Origin: Acuticoccus sediminis
GTDB lineage: Bacteria; Pseudomonadota; Alphaproteobacteria; Rhizobiales; Amorphaceae
NCBI RefSeq assembly: GCF_003258595.1
Contig: NZ_QHHQ01000004.1
Span: 310,001-374,000 of the forward strand
Reading direction: 5' to 3'
Length of the DNA stretch: 64,000 nucleotides
In this document: one piece after another, positions 10,760-19,946 of the stretch
Position numbering within the stretch: position 1 is the stretch's first letter
Layout of the letters: each line of letters begins with the position of its first letter
Translations under genes and position numbers: made by a program
The notes under the pieces: generated by a model
The model's database searches: none
Seen by the model: the letters and a program-made list of their open reading frames with translations, nothing else
What the model was told of the DNA's origin: nothing

Positions 10760-12259
10760 TTACCGCGCGGACGGGTAGTTCGGGCTCTCGCGCACGATGG
10801 CGACGTCGTGGACGTGGCTCTCGGCGAGGCCGGCGTTGGTGATGCGCACGAAGCGCGCCTTGTCGCGCAGCTCCGTGAGGTCGTGCGCGCCGACATAGCC
10901 CATCGCCGAGCGGAGACCGCCGATCAATTGGTGGATGACGTTGCCGGCCGGACCCTTGTACGGCACCTGACCTTCGATGCCCTCCGGCACCATCTTCATG
11001 GTGTCGCGCACTTCGGCCTGGAAGTAGCGGTCGGCCGAGCCGCGGGCCATGGCGCCGAGGGAGCCCATGCCGCGGTAGGATTTGAAGCTGCGGCCCTGGT
11101 GCAGGTAGACCTCGCCCGGCGCCTCCTCGGTGCCGGCGAGGAGCGAGCCCACCATCGCGCAGGAGGCGCCCGCCGCCAGCGCCTTGGCGAGGTCGCCCGA
11201 GAACTTGATGCCGCCGTCCGCGATCACCGGCGTGTCGGAACCGGAGGCGGCCTTGCAGGCCTCCATCACGGCGGTGAGCTGCGGCATGCCCACGCCCGCA
11301 ACGACACGGGTGGTGCAGATCGAGCCCGGACCGATGCCGACCTTCACGGCGTCCGCACCCGCGTCGATCAGCGCCTTGGTGCCTTCCGGCGTCGCGACGT
11401 TGCCAGCGAGGACCTGCACCTGATTGGAGAGGCGCTTCACCTGGGCGACGGTGTCGAGCACCTTCTGGGAGTGGCCGTGCGCGGTGTCGACGACGATGAG
11501 GTCGACCTCGGCGTCCACCAGAGCCTCGACACGCTCCATGCCGGCATCGCCGACGTTGGTGGCGGCGGCGACGCGAAGGCGCCCCTTGCCGTCCTTCACC
11601 GCGTTCGGGTAGGCGCGGGCCTTCTCCATGTCCTTCACGGTGATCAGGCCGGTGCAGTTGCCGGCTTCGTCCACCACCAGCAGCTTCTCGATCCGGTGCT
11701 GGTGGAGGAGCCGCTTGGCCTCGTCCTGGCCGACCTCGTCGCGCACGGTAATGAGGTTCCTGGCCGTCATCAGCTCGCGGACCGGCTGCTTCGGGTCATT
11801 GGCGAAGCGCACGTCGCGATTGGTGAGGACGCCGACGAGGCGGCCGCGGATGTGACCGCCGAGGCCGCCGTTCTCGACGACGGGAATGCCCGAGATCTTG
11901 TGGCTGTCCATCAGGGCCAGCGCGTCACCGAGGGTCGCGTCGGGGCCGATCACCAGCGGATCGACGATCATCCCGCTCTCGAACTTCTTCACCCGGCGGA
12001 CCGCGGCGGCCTGTTCGGCCGGGGTCATGTTGCGATGGATGGTGCCCATGCCGCCGGCCTGCGCCAACGCGATGGCGAGCTCGGCTTCGGTCACCGTATC
12101 CATGGCGGCTGACAGGATCGGAATATTGAGTGGCAGCTCGCGCGTGACGTGCGTCGCCACATTCGTCTCATTCGGCAGGACTTCCGACAGTCCCGGCATG
12201 AGAAGAACATCATCGAACGTGAGCGCCTCGATCGTTGCGAGGCTCACAAACTCGGCCAT
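10760..12259 (-). CDS. guaB: IMP dehydrogenase GuaB
   Basis: GuaB oxidises IMP to XMP with NAD, the committed step of GMP synthesis. The 499-residue protein has [10 protein letters not shown] at the N-terminus, a two-CBS Bateman insert (about 100-220), [11 protein letters not shown], the IMP/active-site loop GPGSICTTR with the catalytic cysteine, and [13 protein letters not shown] 12259 has a strong AAGGGGG site; the longer frame to 12334 covers the promoter and is rejected. A promoter-like pair lies about 60-90 bases upstream of the start codon. Confidence 0.97.
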   Translation of the reverse strand: MAEFVSLATIEALTFDDVLLMPGLSEVLPNETNVATHVTRELPLNIPILSAAMDTVTEAELAIALAQAGGMGTIHRNMTPAEQAAAVRRVKKFESGMIVDPLVIGPDATLGDALALMDSHKISGIPVVENGGLGGHIRGRLVGVLTNRDVRFANDPKQPVRELMTARNLITVRDEVGQDEAKRLLHQHRIEKLLVVDEAGNCTGLITVKDMEKARAYPNAVKDGKGRLRVAAATNVGDAGMERVEALVDAEVDLIVVDTAHGHSQKVLDTVAQVKRLSNQVQVLAGNVATPEGTKALIDAGADAVKVGIGPGSICTTRVVAGVGMPQLTAVMEACKAASGSDTPVIADGGIKFSGDLAKALAAGASCAMVGSLLAGTEEAPGEVYLHQGRSFKSYRGMGSLGAMARGSADRYFQAEVRDTMKMVPEGIEGQVPYKGPAGNVIHQLIGGLRSAMGYVGAHDLTELRDKARFVRITNAGLAESHVHDVAIVRESPNYPSAR

Positions 12260-12319
12260 CTGGGTCCCCCTTCCCGCGCCACCGTCGCGCGGGGCCGGCG
12301 GTTGGGGCCGCCGTCCGGC

Positions 12320-12348
12320 CTCATAGCGGGACACGGCGGGAACTTCAA
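12320..12348 (-). promoter_or_regulatory. Predicted sigma-70-type promoter of guaB
   Basis: Read on the minus strand, TTGAAG (12343-12348) and TATGAG (12320-12325) are separated by exactly 17 bases. Each matches four of six consensus positions. Transcription would begin about 50 bases before the guaB ATG. The match is by eye only. Confidence 0.5.
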
Positions 12349-12378
12349 CGGACCTGACCGTTCATGCACGGTTAGGTG

Positions 12379-13914
12379 CTATGCAGCTTCCTTGGCGTCG
12401 GCGACGGCGGGGGTGCCGAGATCGTCCACCGGCAGCGTCCCGGTCGGCCGCGAGAGCCGCGCGAGGACCACCCAGTGGAGCCGCTCCTGCGCCCGGGTCA
12501 GCGCCACGTAAGTCAGCCGCTTCCAGAGCGGGATGCCGCCGTCGATCATTCCGGCACGGGCCGCGGCCTTCAGGTCCGGCGCGAACACCTGGACGTCCGG
12601 CCACTGCGAGCCCTGCGCCTTGTGGATCGTCAGCGCCGCGCCGTGGAGGAAGGTCGCGCCCATCCGGGCGACGAAGGGGAACCAGGGCTCCTCCTCCCCG
12701 GTGCGCTCGATCTTCACGATGGAGGCGCAGATGATGTTGGGCTCCTCCGCGCCGACGACGTGCATGCGCGACAGGCCCGGCTTCTTGCCCGGCCCGCGGA
12801 AGATCACCTGCGCGCCGCGGATCAGCCCCCTCGCCTCCAGCTCGATTCGCCGGTTCTGCTGCTTGGCCGGTAGCTCGATCCCGTCGCACAGCAGCGGCTC
12901 GCCCGGCAGCAGCTCGTCGTCGCCCGCCCCGTAGGCCGCGCGGAAGGCGGTGATCAGGCGGATGCGCGTCTGGTTGCGCCAGACGAGGACGGGCGAGCGC
13001 GCCATCAGGTCGGAGTTGACGCGCGGCGAGACGATGACGCGGTCGTCACGCCGCGCCGCGTCCTCCACCATCGCCTCGAACGCGGGAAAGGTGAGGTTCG
13101 GGTCGGAGAGCGCGTGCGCGAGATCGAGGATCGGGCTGTCCGCCTCCTGCCGGTGAACGCGCTCGAGGCGGACGACCTCGGCCGCCGGCATCTTGTCGAA
13201 CACCATGTCGCCGCCCTTCACCGGGGCGAGCTGGGCCGGATCGCCGAAGAGGATCAGCGTCGGGAACAGCTCCTTCAGATCGGCGAGCTGGTTCTCCGAC
13301 AGCATCGACGCCTCGTCGACGAAGCCGATGTCGAGCGTCTCGTCGCGCCGGCTCCAGCCGCTGATGAAGTCGCTGCCCCGGAGGCCCGCCATCGCCAGCG
13401 CGCCCACGACGGACTTGTTGGTCTCGTAGAACTTCGCCGCACGCTGCAGCATCTCGTCGGTGTAGCCCTCGGGCTTCTCGTCGCGCTCGCCCTGGATCCA
13501 GTCGACGACGGCCTGATAGGCCTCGTCGAACACCGGGCGGTAGAGCAGACGGTGCAGCGTGACCGCCGGCACGCCGCGCTGGCGCAGGACGCTGGCGGCC
13601 TTGTTGGTGGGCGTCACGATGGCGAGGCTGCGCTGGCTCGCCTTGCGCTTCTTGTTGTCGTCGGGCGCGGCGATCTCGACGCCGGCGCCTTCCAGGTCCT
13701 TGACGAGCTGGGCGAGGACGTGGGTTTTGCCCGACCCGGCCTTGCCGACGACGGCGACGGTGCCGGAATCATGGTCCGGCTCGTCCGTGGAGCGGGACAG
13801 GATGTCGACGCCGCGCTCGGAGAGGAGCTTTGCGACGCGCGACCACGCGGTGGCCTGGTCCGTTGCGAAATCGCTGTGAGGGCACGGGAAATCGCTCGTC
13901 TCGTCGCCCGCCAT
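12379..13914 (-). CDS. SF1 DNA helicase / AAA ATPase, RecD-like
   Basis: A 511-residue superfamily 1 helicase-like ATPase. Walker A is VVGKAGSGKTHVL (about residue 56), motif II is VDEASMLS, motif III GDPAQLAPV, and near the C-terminus are IHKAQGSQW and YVALTRAQERLHW. This is the architecture of short RecD/Dda-like ATP-dependent 5'-3' helicases without a nuclease domain. ATG 13914 follows GGGGAGGG; a GTG directly before it is an equally good alternative. Its position upstream of guaB is probably accidental, since guaB has its own promoter. The role in replication or repair is unassigned. Confidence 0.85.
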   Translation of the reverse strand: MAGDETSDFPCPHSDFATDQATAWSRVAKLLSERGVDILSRSTDEPDHDSGTVAVVGKAGSGKTHVLAQLVKDLEGAGVEIAAPDDNKKRKASQRSLAIVTPTNKAASVLRQRGVPAVTLHRLLYRPVFDEAYQAVVDWIQGERDEKPEGYTDEMLQRAAKFYETNKSVVGALAMAGLRGSDFISGWSRRDETLDIGFVDEASMLSENQLADLKELFPTLILFGDPAQLAPVKGGDMVFDKMPAAEVVRLERVHRQEADSPILDLAHALSDPNLTFPAFEAMVEDAARRDDRVIVSPRVNSDLMARSPVLVWRNQTRIRLITAFRAAYGAGDDELLPGEPLLCDGIELPAKQQNRRIELEARGLIRGAQVIFRGPGKKPGLSRMHVVGAEEPNIICASIVKIERTGEEEPWFPFVARMGATFLHGAALTIHKAQGSQWPDVQVFAPDLKAAARAGMIDGGIPLWKRLTYVALTRAQERLHWVVLARLSRPTGTLPVDDLGTPAVADAKEAA

Positions 13915-14143
13915 CACCCCTCCCCACACAGCCCGATTCGGCACAACACGGAACAAGAGTAGCACACCGGCACGCCGAGGCCGACTGCCCGCAGTCCTTC
14001 CCGCAAGGTCTCTCGGTCCGGTTCGGATGGAACGGACCGCGTCTCACGAGGGGCTACGCCGCCGCGTCCGCCCCGGCAAGGTTGACCGCTGCCTTTCAAC
14101 GACAACGGGCCGCCCGCACCCAAGGCGGACGACCGGCGCAACG

Positions 14144-14169
14144 AGAAAGGGCGGCCGCGTGGGCCGCCC
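14144..14169 (-). terminator. Rho-independent terminator of the envelope operon
   Basis: An 8-bp perfect stem, 14149-14156 pairing with 14162-14169 (GGGCGGCC / GGCCGCCC), with a 5-base loop. On the minus strand it is followed by TTT and further T-rich bases. It sits 26 bases beyond the stop of the last gene of the minus-strand operon. The T-run is short, so efficiency is uncertain. Confidence 0.6.
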
Positions 14170-14194
14170 CTCGGGGTTTGCAGGGTCGTCGCGG

Positions 14195-15247
14195 TCAGTC
14201 GTTGCGCAGGGTCACCGCGTCGACGACGATCTCGCGCTCGCCGAGGGTCCGCGGGTCGACGAAGACGCCCATCGCCTCGAACATCAGGCGGATGTTGCGC
14301 ATGATCCGTGCCCGGTCGGCCTTGGTCTTGTAGCGGTAGGTCACGCGGGTCAGCGACTCGTCCTCCAGCTCGAGGTTCGAGTAGCAGGACCAGGAGGACA
14401 TGAACTCCTCGATGGCGTTCTTCTGCCGCGCGTCGATCCCCGTGAAGGTCAGCAGGTAGGTCACGGGGAGGTTGTCGCAGCCATAGCCACCCGAGGACGG
14501 GCCGCTCAGCACGGCGCCGTGCGTGGTGCCGCCGTCGATCGCGACGTTCGCGCCCGGCGCGCCGCCGGCGCCGCCGCCGGACGTGTGCAGCGAGCCGTAC
14601 TGCTGGCCGATGATCGAGGCGATCTGGATCGCGATGCGGTTGGCCGCATCCGAGGCCATGCGGCCGAGGTTCTCGGTCACGGCGTCACGCACGCACTGGT
14701 CGTCCGGCGCGATGTCGGCGATCTGGGTGGCGCAGCCCGTCAGCGGGATGCCCTCGGTGTCGAGCTGCACGTTGTCGCCGGCGAGGACGCGGCCGTCACG
14801 GTTGAGGACGCGGTACTGCATCGAGGCGCGCAGCAGCGAGATCTTGGTGTAGGGGTGCGGCACGGCCTTGGCGTAGACGGTGTAGAGGACCACCGCGTCG
14901 ATCGACTGGCCCGGGAAACTGAAGGCCAGCGACAGAAGCTCGGCGTCCTGGCGGCGCTCGCGGTTCGGGTCGTAGCCGAGGCCGCTGTCCACGATGACGG
15001 CCGTCTCGTCGTAAACGTCGAGGCCGTCGAGACCGTATTGCTTCAGGTAGGACCCGATGGCCGGGCCGTTGAGCGCCCCGTTCCACACGTTCAGCATGCC
15101 GCGCTGAACCTGGATGCCGCGGCGCAGGGAGTTCGGATCGGCATCCGACTGCATCACGATGACATCCACCGTCTGAGCAGCAGCGGCCGAGGCGGTGCCG
15201 GCGAGGGCACCCACCGCCATCACGGCGGCAGCAAAGGATTTCAACAT
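14195..15247 (-). CDS. Secreted protein of unknown function, last gene of envelope operon
   Basis: A 350-residue exported protein; the signal peptide runs from MLKSFAAAV to about residue 25 (ASAAAAQ). I do not recognise a family. The mature part mixes alpha/beta-like segments, has a Gly/Ser-rich linker near residues 225-265 and only a few cysteines. ATG 15247 is preceded by a strong GGGGGAAG site, so the longer frame upstream is rejected. It follows the OmpA-domain gene by 29 bases and precedes a hairpin terminator. Context suggests a periplasmic or outer-membrane accessory of the protease/peptidoglycan operon. Confidence 0.75.
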   Translation of the reverse strand: MLKSFAAAVMAVGALAGTASAAAAQTVDVIVMQSDADPNSLRRGIQVQRGMLNVWNGALNGPAIGSYLKQYGLDGLDVYDETAVIVDSGLGYDPNRERRQDAELLSLAFSFPGQSIDAVVLYTVYAKAVPHPYTKISLLRASMQYRVLNRDGRVLAGDNVQLDTEGIPLTGCATQIADIAPDDQCVRDAVTENLGRMASDAANRIAIQIASIIGQQYGSLHTSGGGAGGAPGANVAIDGGTTHGAVLSGPSSGGYGCDNLPVTYLLTFTGIDARQKNAIEEFMSSWSCYSNLELEDESLTRVTYRYKTKADRARIMRNIRLMFEAMGVFVDPRTLGEREIVVDAVTLRND

Positions 15248-15276
15248 TCTAAAACTTCCCCCGTAGACCGATCGGC

Positions 15277-16245
15277 TCAGTTGCCGATGGCGTTGTTCAC
15301 GTCGTCGATGGCGGAGTTCGTGCCGCCCAGTCCGATGGCCTCGTTCCGCTGCGGTGGCACCGGAGCCTGGCCGTATTGGGGCTGGGCGTCGAGGCATTCG
15401 GCCGGCGTCCGACCGGCGCGGAAGTCATCGAGACCCTGCTGGTTGGGACGTGGGTCCGAAAGCTGACCCGTCCGAGTGTCGCAGACCACATTCGTGCTGT
15501 TCTGCTGCGGCACATATTGCGGCGCGACGGGCTGCACGGGCGCGTACTGCTGCGCCGGCGCCGGCTGAACCGGAACCGCCGCCGTCTGCGCGGAAGGCGT
15601 CGCGTCGTAGGACGCTCCGCCGCTCGCCACCGGCGCCGAGCTTTCCGGCTCGATCACGGTGAATTCGACGCGCCGGTTGATCTTGTTGGCGCCGGCGCGC
15701 GGGTCCTTGAGCTCGGTCTCGCCGAACCCGACCGGCTGGAGCCGGTCCGGCGAGATCTTCCAAACGTCAATGAGATAGGCCGTCACCTCGTAGGCCCGGC
15801 GTTCGGACAGCCACTGATTGTAGTCGTCCTTGCCGACGGTGTCGGTGTGCCCGCCGACGAGGAAGAGGTCGTCCCGAAGCTGCTCGGACGAGAGGGCCTC
15901 GCCGAGGATGTCGAGGGTATCGCGGGCCTGACGGGTGAGCTGGAAGGAATCAAATCGGAAATTGATCGTGAAATCCTTGGTGTGGTTGTAGTTCAGAACC
16001 ACGGGAATTTCTTTGATCGCGGCGTTGGTCAGGTAGATGTCCTGATGCGCGATGTCCGGACGGACGTGCAGCGTGCGCGACTTCACGTTCTGACGGTAGG
16101 CCGGCGTGTCCGCAGGGCGACGGTCGAGTTCGTTGATCAGGCTGTTGATCTCGTCTGCCGTTCGCTGTCCCTGCGCCCAGGTCGGCGACACCGACAGGAC
16201 GAGGGCGACAACGCCGGCGCCGATGAAAAGTCTTTTCGATGTCAC
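15277..16245 (-). CDS. OmpA-domain peptidoglycan-binding envelope protein
   Basis: A 322-residue protein with a signal peptide (LFIGAGVVALVLSVSPTWAQ), then an OmpA C-terminal domain at roughly 90-205. In that domain VGGHTDTVG and LSERRA supply the aspartate and arginine that grip diaminopimelate in peptidoglycan. The last third is a Pro/Gln/Ala-rich tail. It starts at GTG 16245, just after GAGGGG and 11 bases downstream of the protease gene. It has no beta-barrel, so it is probably a soluble or tethered periplasmic cell-wall anchor. Its place between a protease and an unknown secreted protein suggests that it positions partners at the wall. Confidence 0.85.
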   Translation of the reverse strand: MTSKRLFIGAGVVALVLSVSPTWAQGQRTADEINSLINELDRRPADTPAYRQNVKSRTLHVRPDIAHQDIYLTNAAIKEIPVVLNYNHTKDFTINFRFDSFQLTRQARDTLDILGEALSSEQLRDDLFLVGGHTDTVGKDDYNQWLSERRAYEVTAYLIDVWKISPDRLQPVGFGETELKDPRAGANKINRRVEFTVIEPESSAPVASGGASYDATPSAQTAAVPVQPAPAQQYAPVQPVAPQYVPQQNSTNVVCDTRTGQLSDPRPNQQGLDDFRAGRTPAECLDAQPQYGQAPVPPQRNEAIGLGGTNSAIDDVNNAIGN

Positions 16246-16256
16246 GGGGTGTCCCC

Positions 16257-17309
16257 TCAATCGTTGGCAAAAGCGTCGGTGATCCGGTTCGATACGTTCG
16301 GGCTCGTGTGTTGTTCGAACGCGCCCGATCCGGCCGGCTGGGCCTGCGTGGCCGTCACCCCCGCTGACGGTTGCGGTGTCGTCAGTTCCTGAAACGCGCT
16401 GTCCTGCGGCGAGCCAGCGGCCGGTGCGGCCGCCCCCACGTTCGGACGGGGCGTCGTCTCGTAAGATGAACTGGAAGGACGAGACGCGACCTGGCTCGCC
16501 GTGCCCGGACGCAAGGTGTCGAGGGCGGCGCGGATGACGCTGGCGCGGGTCGCGAGATTGTAGCTGCCGGCGTCGCTCTTGCTCAGGCCGCCGGTGTGGT
16601 GGAGGCCGACGGGCTGGCGATCGACGTTGACGATCAGCCCTCCGGACGAGCCCGGCAGCGTATCGCAGACGTGGCGCAGCTCGGTCGGCCGCGGCGACGG
16701 GTCCTTGTAGGCGAAGCACTCGTGCACGGTCATCATCTTCGGGCGGCCGGCCGGGTGGTGCAGGATGGTCAGGCGCTCACCGGGCTGGGCGTCGGCGGGC
16801 TCGAAGTCGAGCGGCGTGAGGCCGGCGGGCAGCGGCGCGGTCAGGCGGACCAGCGCGAAGTCCAGCTTGTCGTCGGCCATCACCGGCCGGGTCTCGATGG
16901 GGATCCGCACCGCGTCGGGGTCGTCCTCGTCCTCGTAGCCGAGGAGGATGGAGGCCTGACGGATGTCCTCCCCGAAGCCCGGGATGCAGTGATAGTTGGT
17001 CAGGACGAGGTCGGTCGCGACGATCGTCCCGGTGCAGGTCGACGTCAGCTCGCGCCCGTTGACGCTGATCAGCCGGTCGAGACGGACGACGCGGTCGGAC
17101 ACCTCGCGCAGCTTGTCGTCCGTCCGCAGCCGGCCGACGCGCTGGAAGATGTCCCCGCGCTCGATCACCTGTGAGACGGCCGAGCCCTGGCTTTCACGCA
17201 GACGGAGCGTGACCTGGCCGTAGTCGGACCCTGGAAACGTGCTCGGCTGGGCGAGGGCCGAGGCCGTCCCGATCGCTGCGAAAAATAGCCCAGCAAGACC
17301 CAAGCGCAT
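16257..17309 (-). CDS. Exported trypsin-like serine protease
   Basis: A 350-residue S1-family protease with a signal peptide ending near residue 20 (ASALAQ). The catalytic triad is visible: His in LTNYHCIPG, Asp in KLDFALVRL and Ser in LPGSSGGLIV. Cysteine pairs near TSTCTG/NYHC and HECFAY/RHVCD are likely disulphides. After the protease domain (to about 270) comes a low-complexity Ser/Thr/Pro/Ala tail. There is no PDZ domain, unlike DegP. It is the fifth gene of a seven-gene operon that starts next to an exported caspase, so it could be either a substrate or an executor of the caspases; this is inference. Confidence 0.88.
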   Translation of the reverse strand: MRLGLAGLFFAAIGTASALAQPSTFPGSDYGQVTLRLRESQGSAVSQVIERGDIFQRVGRLRTDDKLREVSDRVVRLDRLISVNGRELTSTCTGTIVATDLVLTNYHCIPGFGEDIRQASILLGYEDEDDPDAVRIPIETRPVMADDKLDFALVRLTAPLPAGLTPLDFEPADAQPGERLTILHHPAGRPKMMTVHECFAYKDPSPRPTELRHVCDTLPGSSGGLIVNVDRQPVGLHHTGGLSKSDAGSYNLATRASVIRAALDTLRPGTASQVASRPSSSSYETTPRPNVGAAAPAAGSPQDSAFQELTTPQPSAGVTATQAQPAGSGAFEQHTSPNVSNRITDAFAND

Positions 17310-17391
17310 GGCAAGCTCGCATCCAAAAATTGTCTGGTCCAGGCCTTAAAGTTGTAGACGAAACGTCGCGGCGCTGGCTAGAGCCCTCAGA

Positions 17392-18885
17392 TCAGGACGC
17401 TTCGACGCGGATCCAAGCGTAGATCTCTGAAATGTTTGTGATCTGCCGAAACTCTTTAGCCAGCGATTCCACCTCGTTCCAGTCCAGGTAGCGCTGCGCT
17501 TTGTGGGCCTCCAGCCAGCGATTCAGCAGCGCATTCGGCGCACGGTTCTTGATGACAAAACAGTGAAACAGAATTGTGCCGGGCGCGAGAAGCTTTTGGT
17601 CCGGCTTGTTGAGGTCATGAGGGATACGGTAAGTCTTGGCGTCGAGGGGCCGGTTCGCCGAACGCTCGGAAAACGGATAGAACACCAGCCCGTTCGCCTC
17701 GTCCTCATCCTGCAGCAGCGCCCAGCAATACGGGAAGACCGGCTGATCGATGGTCAAGTCGATCTCCAAGAGGTCGCCGACCTGGAACGGTGATGCCAGC
17801 GGCGCCATCGTCGACTGGTGGGCCTCGCTCTTGCGCGCGTTGGCGAGGAAGATCTCGAGCCGGTTGTCCCTGCCGGAGGAGGAGGCCGATCCGTCGACGC
17901 ACCGCTTCAGCGCCCCCGGCTGCAGCGCCACGATCCGCGATTCACCCGGCCGGCGCCGCGCCCCGTCCCGCCAGGTGAAGGTGATCACCGCAACGTCGTC
18001 GGCATGCTCCTCGGCGATGCGCACCGAGGTCGTGGCGAGGACCTGCAGGTGCGGCACCGTCTCCGCCTCGTCCGGCGACAGCGGCACGAACGCCCGGCCC
18101 GCCCCGTCCGAGACGGCGATCCCCGTGTTGTCCTGGATCTCGCGCGCGGCGTCGAACAGCTGGCGCGTGAGCTGCTCCGACGAGACGGCGCAGCGCTGTC
18201 CCTCCAGCTTGGAGGTGACCATGAACGGCACGTCCTCCTCCGCCCCCAGGTTGCGCGGGATCGTCGTGCGCAGGCCGTCCCTCAGGGTGGCGTTGATGTC
18301 GTAGATGTCGACCGCCGTCGCCGAGAAGGGCGGCGCCGGGACGCGGTCCAGCGTGTTGGTGTTGAAGTGCCACTGCCGCGTGGCGCTGTCACAGATGCGG
18401 CCGTCCTTCTGGGTGAGCACGATCTCGATCTTCAGCCGCGCGATGTCGAGGTGGTTGCGCACCACCGAGGCGCGCAGCACCGTCTGCGACTCCTCGAAGT
18501 CGGCCACGACGTCGGACGCCGAGGCGCGGTCACGGGCGAAGACGCTGCCCTCGTTGACCGTGCTCGCCACCGCCTCCCCCGACATCAGCACCCAGGTCTT
18601 CGGGATCGCCTGCTTGATGATCTCGTTGAGCTTCTCGCGCACCGGGGCGGACAGGTACGGGTCGCGCTCGGTGATCTCGGAGAAGCGGACGCGCCGATCC
18701 TCCAGCCGCTGCGAGCAGAAATAGAGTGTCGCGTCGTCCTCGTAGAGGCGCAGCAGCCAGTCGGCGATGTCCTCGCGCAGGTCGGCGGTTTCGGCGCGGG
18801 CGGACGACGCGCCGCCGATTGCCCCGCCGACAGCCATCAGGGCTGCCAGTCCGACTGCAGCCACATGCATGACGACGTTGGGCAT
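17392..18885 (-). CDS. Exported DUF4384-like protein
   Basis: A 497-residue protein with a signal peptide ending near ASSARAE. The region around residues 350-430 (FQVGDLLEIDLTIDQPVFPYCW, then VFYPFSE) looks like DUF4384, a beta-rich domain that elsewhere is often fused to bacterial caspase domains. The N-terminal 330 residues are unassigned and contain scattered cysteines. ATG 18885 was chosen over 18909 because GGGAGGTG lies at the right distance. Here the DUF4384-like part is a separate protein, with two caspases encoded nearby, which suggests a split version of the same functional pairing. The family assignment is by eye. Confidence 0.7.
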   Translation of the reverse strand: MPNVVMHVAAVGLAALMAVGGAIGGASSARAETADLREDIADWLLRLYEDDATLYFCSQRLEDRRVRFSEITERDPYLSAPVREKLNEIIKQAIPKTWVLMSGEAVASTVNEGSVFARDRASASDVVADFEESQTVLRASVVRNHLDIARLKIEIVLTQKDGRICDSATRQWHFNTNTLDRVPAPPFSATAVDIYDINATLRDGLRTTIPRNLGAEEDVPFMVTSKLEGQRCAVSSEQLTRQLFDAAREIQDNTGIAVSDGAGRAFVPLSPDEAETVPHLQVLATTSVRIAEEHADDVAVITFTWRDGARRRPGESRIVALQPGALKRCVDGSASSSGRDNRLEIFLANARKSEAHQSTMAPLASPFQVGDLLEIDLTIDQPVFPYCWALLQDEDEANGLVFYPFSERSANRPLDAKTYRIPHDLNKPDQKLLAPGTILFHCFVIKNRAPNALLNRWLEAHKAQRYLDWNEVESLAKEFRQITNISEIYAWIRVEAS

Positions 18886-18923
18886 CGGCACCTCCCACAG
18901 GGCGACCAAGGGTCTCCCTCTAG

Positions 18924-19946
18924 TTAGTAGCGCCTGATGGCCCTCTGTTCACGCACCGTGTCGCTCACGGGTTTCAAGATGCCGAGAGCATCGAGTGCGC
19001 CGAGCGTCACGCCGGGGGGCAGGTGATGGTCCTGCGTGAAGGTGTTCAGCGCCTCGGACCAGCTCTCGCGGAAGTGACCGTCCGCCGGGCCGGGGTGAAG
19101 GTCGGCCCGGATCATCGCCTTCTGCAGCATCGTCCAGTGCCGGGGCGAGAAGAGGTAGGAGATGTCCATCGCGAGCACCGCTTCGCCGTCGCCGGTGCCG
19201 GCGATGGACGCATCCCTGGCGAGGTCGAGCGCGCCCGGCAGGTCCCAGCCGACCCCGAACCCTTCGACCTTGAGGTAGGCGGCGAGCGCCTCGGCGGCGG
19301 GCAGACGGTAGGCGGCGCCGCGCATGGCGATGTCGTAGGCCGCCTCCAGATTGGTGAGGCGGTACTCCATCAGCGCGAGATCGCCGAGCGCGGGGTAGTA
19401 GCCGGCGTCGACGAGCCGGGAGAAGGACTGCCGCGCGGCGATCAGCGTCGAGTAGGTCTCCGGGTCGAGGCGCACCTTGGCGACGGCGGCGAGGTAGCGC
19501 GCGCTCATCCGCTGCGCGGCCGGACCCTTGAGGAGCGACAGGCAGTCGAGCTCGCGCTTGGGATCGGACGGCGCCTTGCACCGGGCGACCTCGCACAGGT
19601 CGCCCGCGCCGTCGCACAGGCCCAGCTCGCTGGCGAGCTTCAGCGCCCGGTCCGGGCTCGGTGCATGCTGCAGCAGCACCCGGACGGCGCCGCGGTGCGC
19701 ATCCGGATCCCACAGCGCGGCGATGCAGTTCGCGGCCGTCCCCAGCGGAAGCTCGGCGACCTGCCGGTCTGACGTGCCGAAGACGTAGCCGAGCGTCCCG
19801 CGCGGCGCCTCGCCGATGCGGGTGCACACGTCCGAGCTCGCCGCCGTGGCCCGGCTCAACGCAACCGTGATCGGTGCCTCGACCGGGCTATGACTGGTCG
19901 CCGGCGCCAGGGCCAGCGCCGCGATCAATGCCAATATCAGGCCCAT
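18924..19946 (-). CDS. Exported protein with peptidoglycan-binding-like C-terminus
   Basis: A 340-residue protein with a short signal peptide (MGLILALIAALALAPATS). The middle is alanine-rich and helical, resembling Sel1/TPR-type repeats (about 110-260). The C-terminal 60 residues, including LQKAMIRADLHPGPADGHF and SEALNTFTQ, resemble the PG_binding_1 repeat (x-AL-x-GxxPGxxDGxFGxxTxxAxxxFQ). The start overlaps the L,D-transpeptidase gene by 59 bases and has GGAG six bases upstream, so the two are coupled. The likely role is docking to the wall beside the transpeptidase. The middle region is unassigned. Confidence 0.7.
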   Translation of the reverse strand: MGLILALIAALALAPATSHSPVEAPITVALSRATAASSDVCTRIGEAPRGTLGYVFGTSDRQVAELPLGTAANCIAALWDPDAHRGAVRVLLQHAPSPDRALKLASELGLCDGAGDLCEVARCKAPSDPKRELDCLSLLKGPAAQRMSARYLAAVAKVRLDPETYSTLIAARQSFSRLVDAGYYPALGDLALMEYRLTNLEAAYDIAMRGAAYRLPAAEALAAYLKVEGFGVGWDLPGALDLARDASIAGTGDGEAVLAMDISYLFSPRHWTMLQKAMIRADLHPGPADGHFRESWSEALNTFTQDHHLPPGVTLGALDALGILKPVSDTVREQRAIRRY

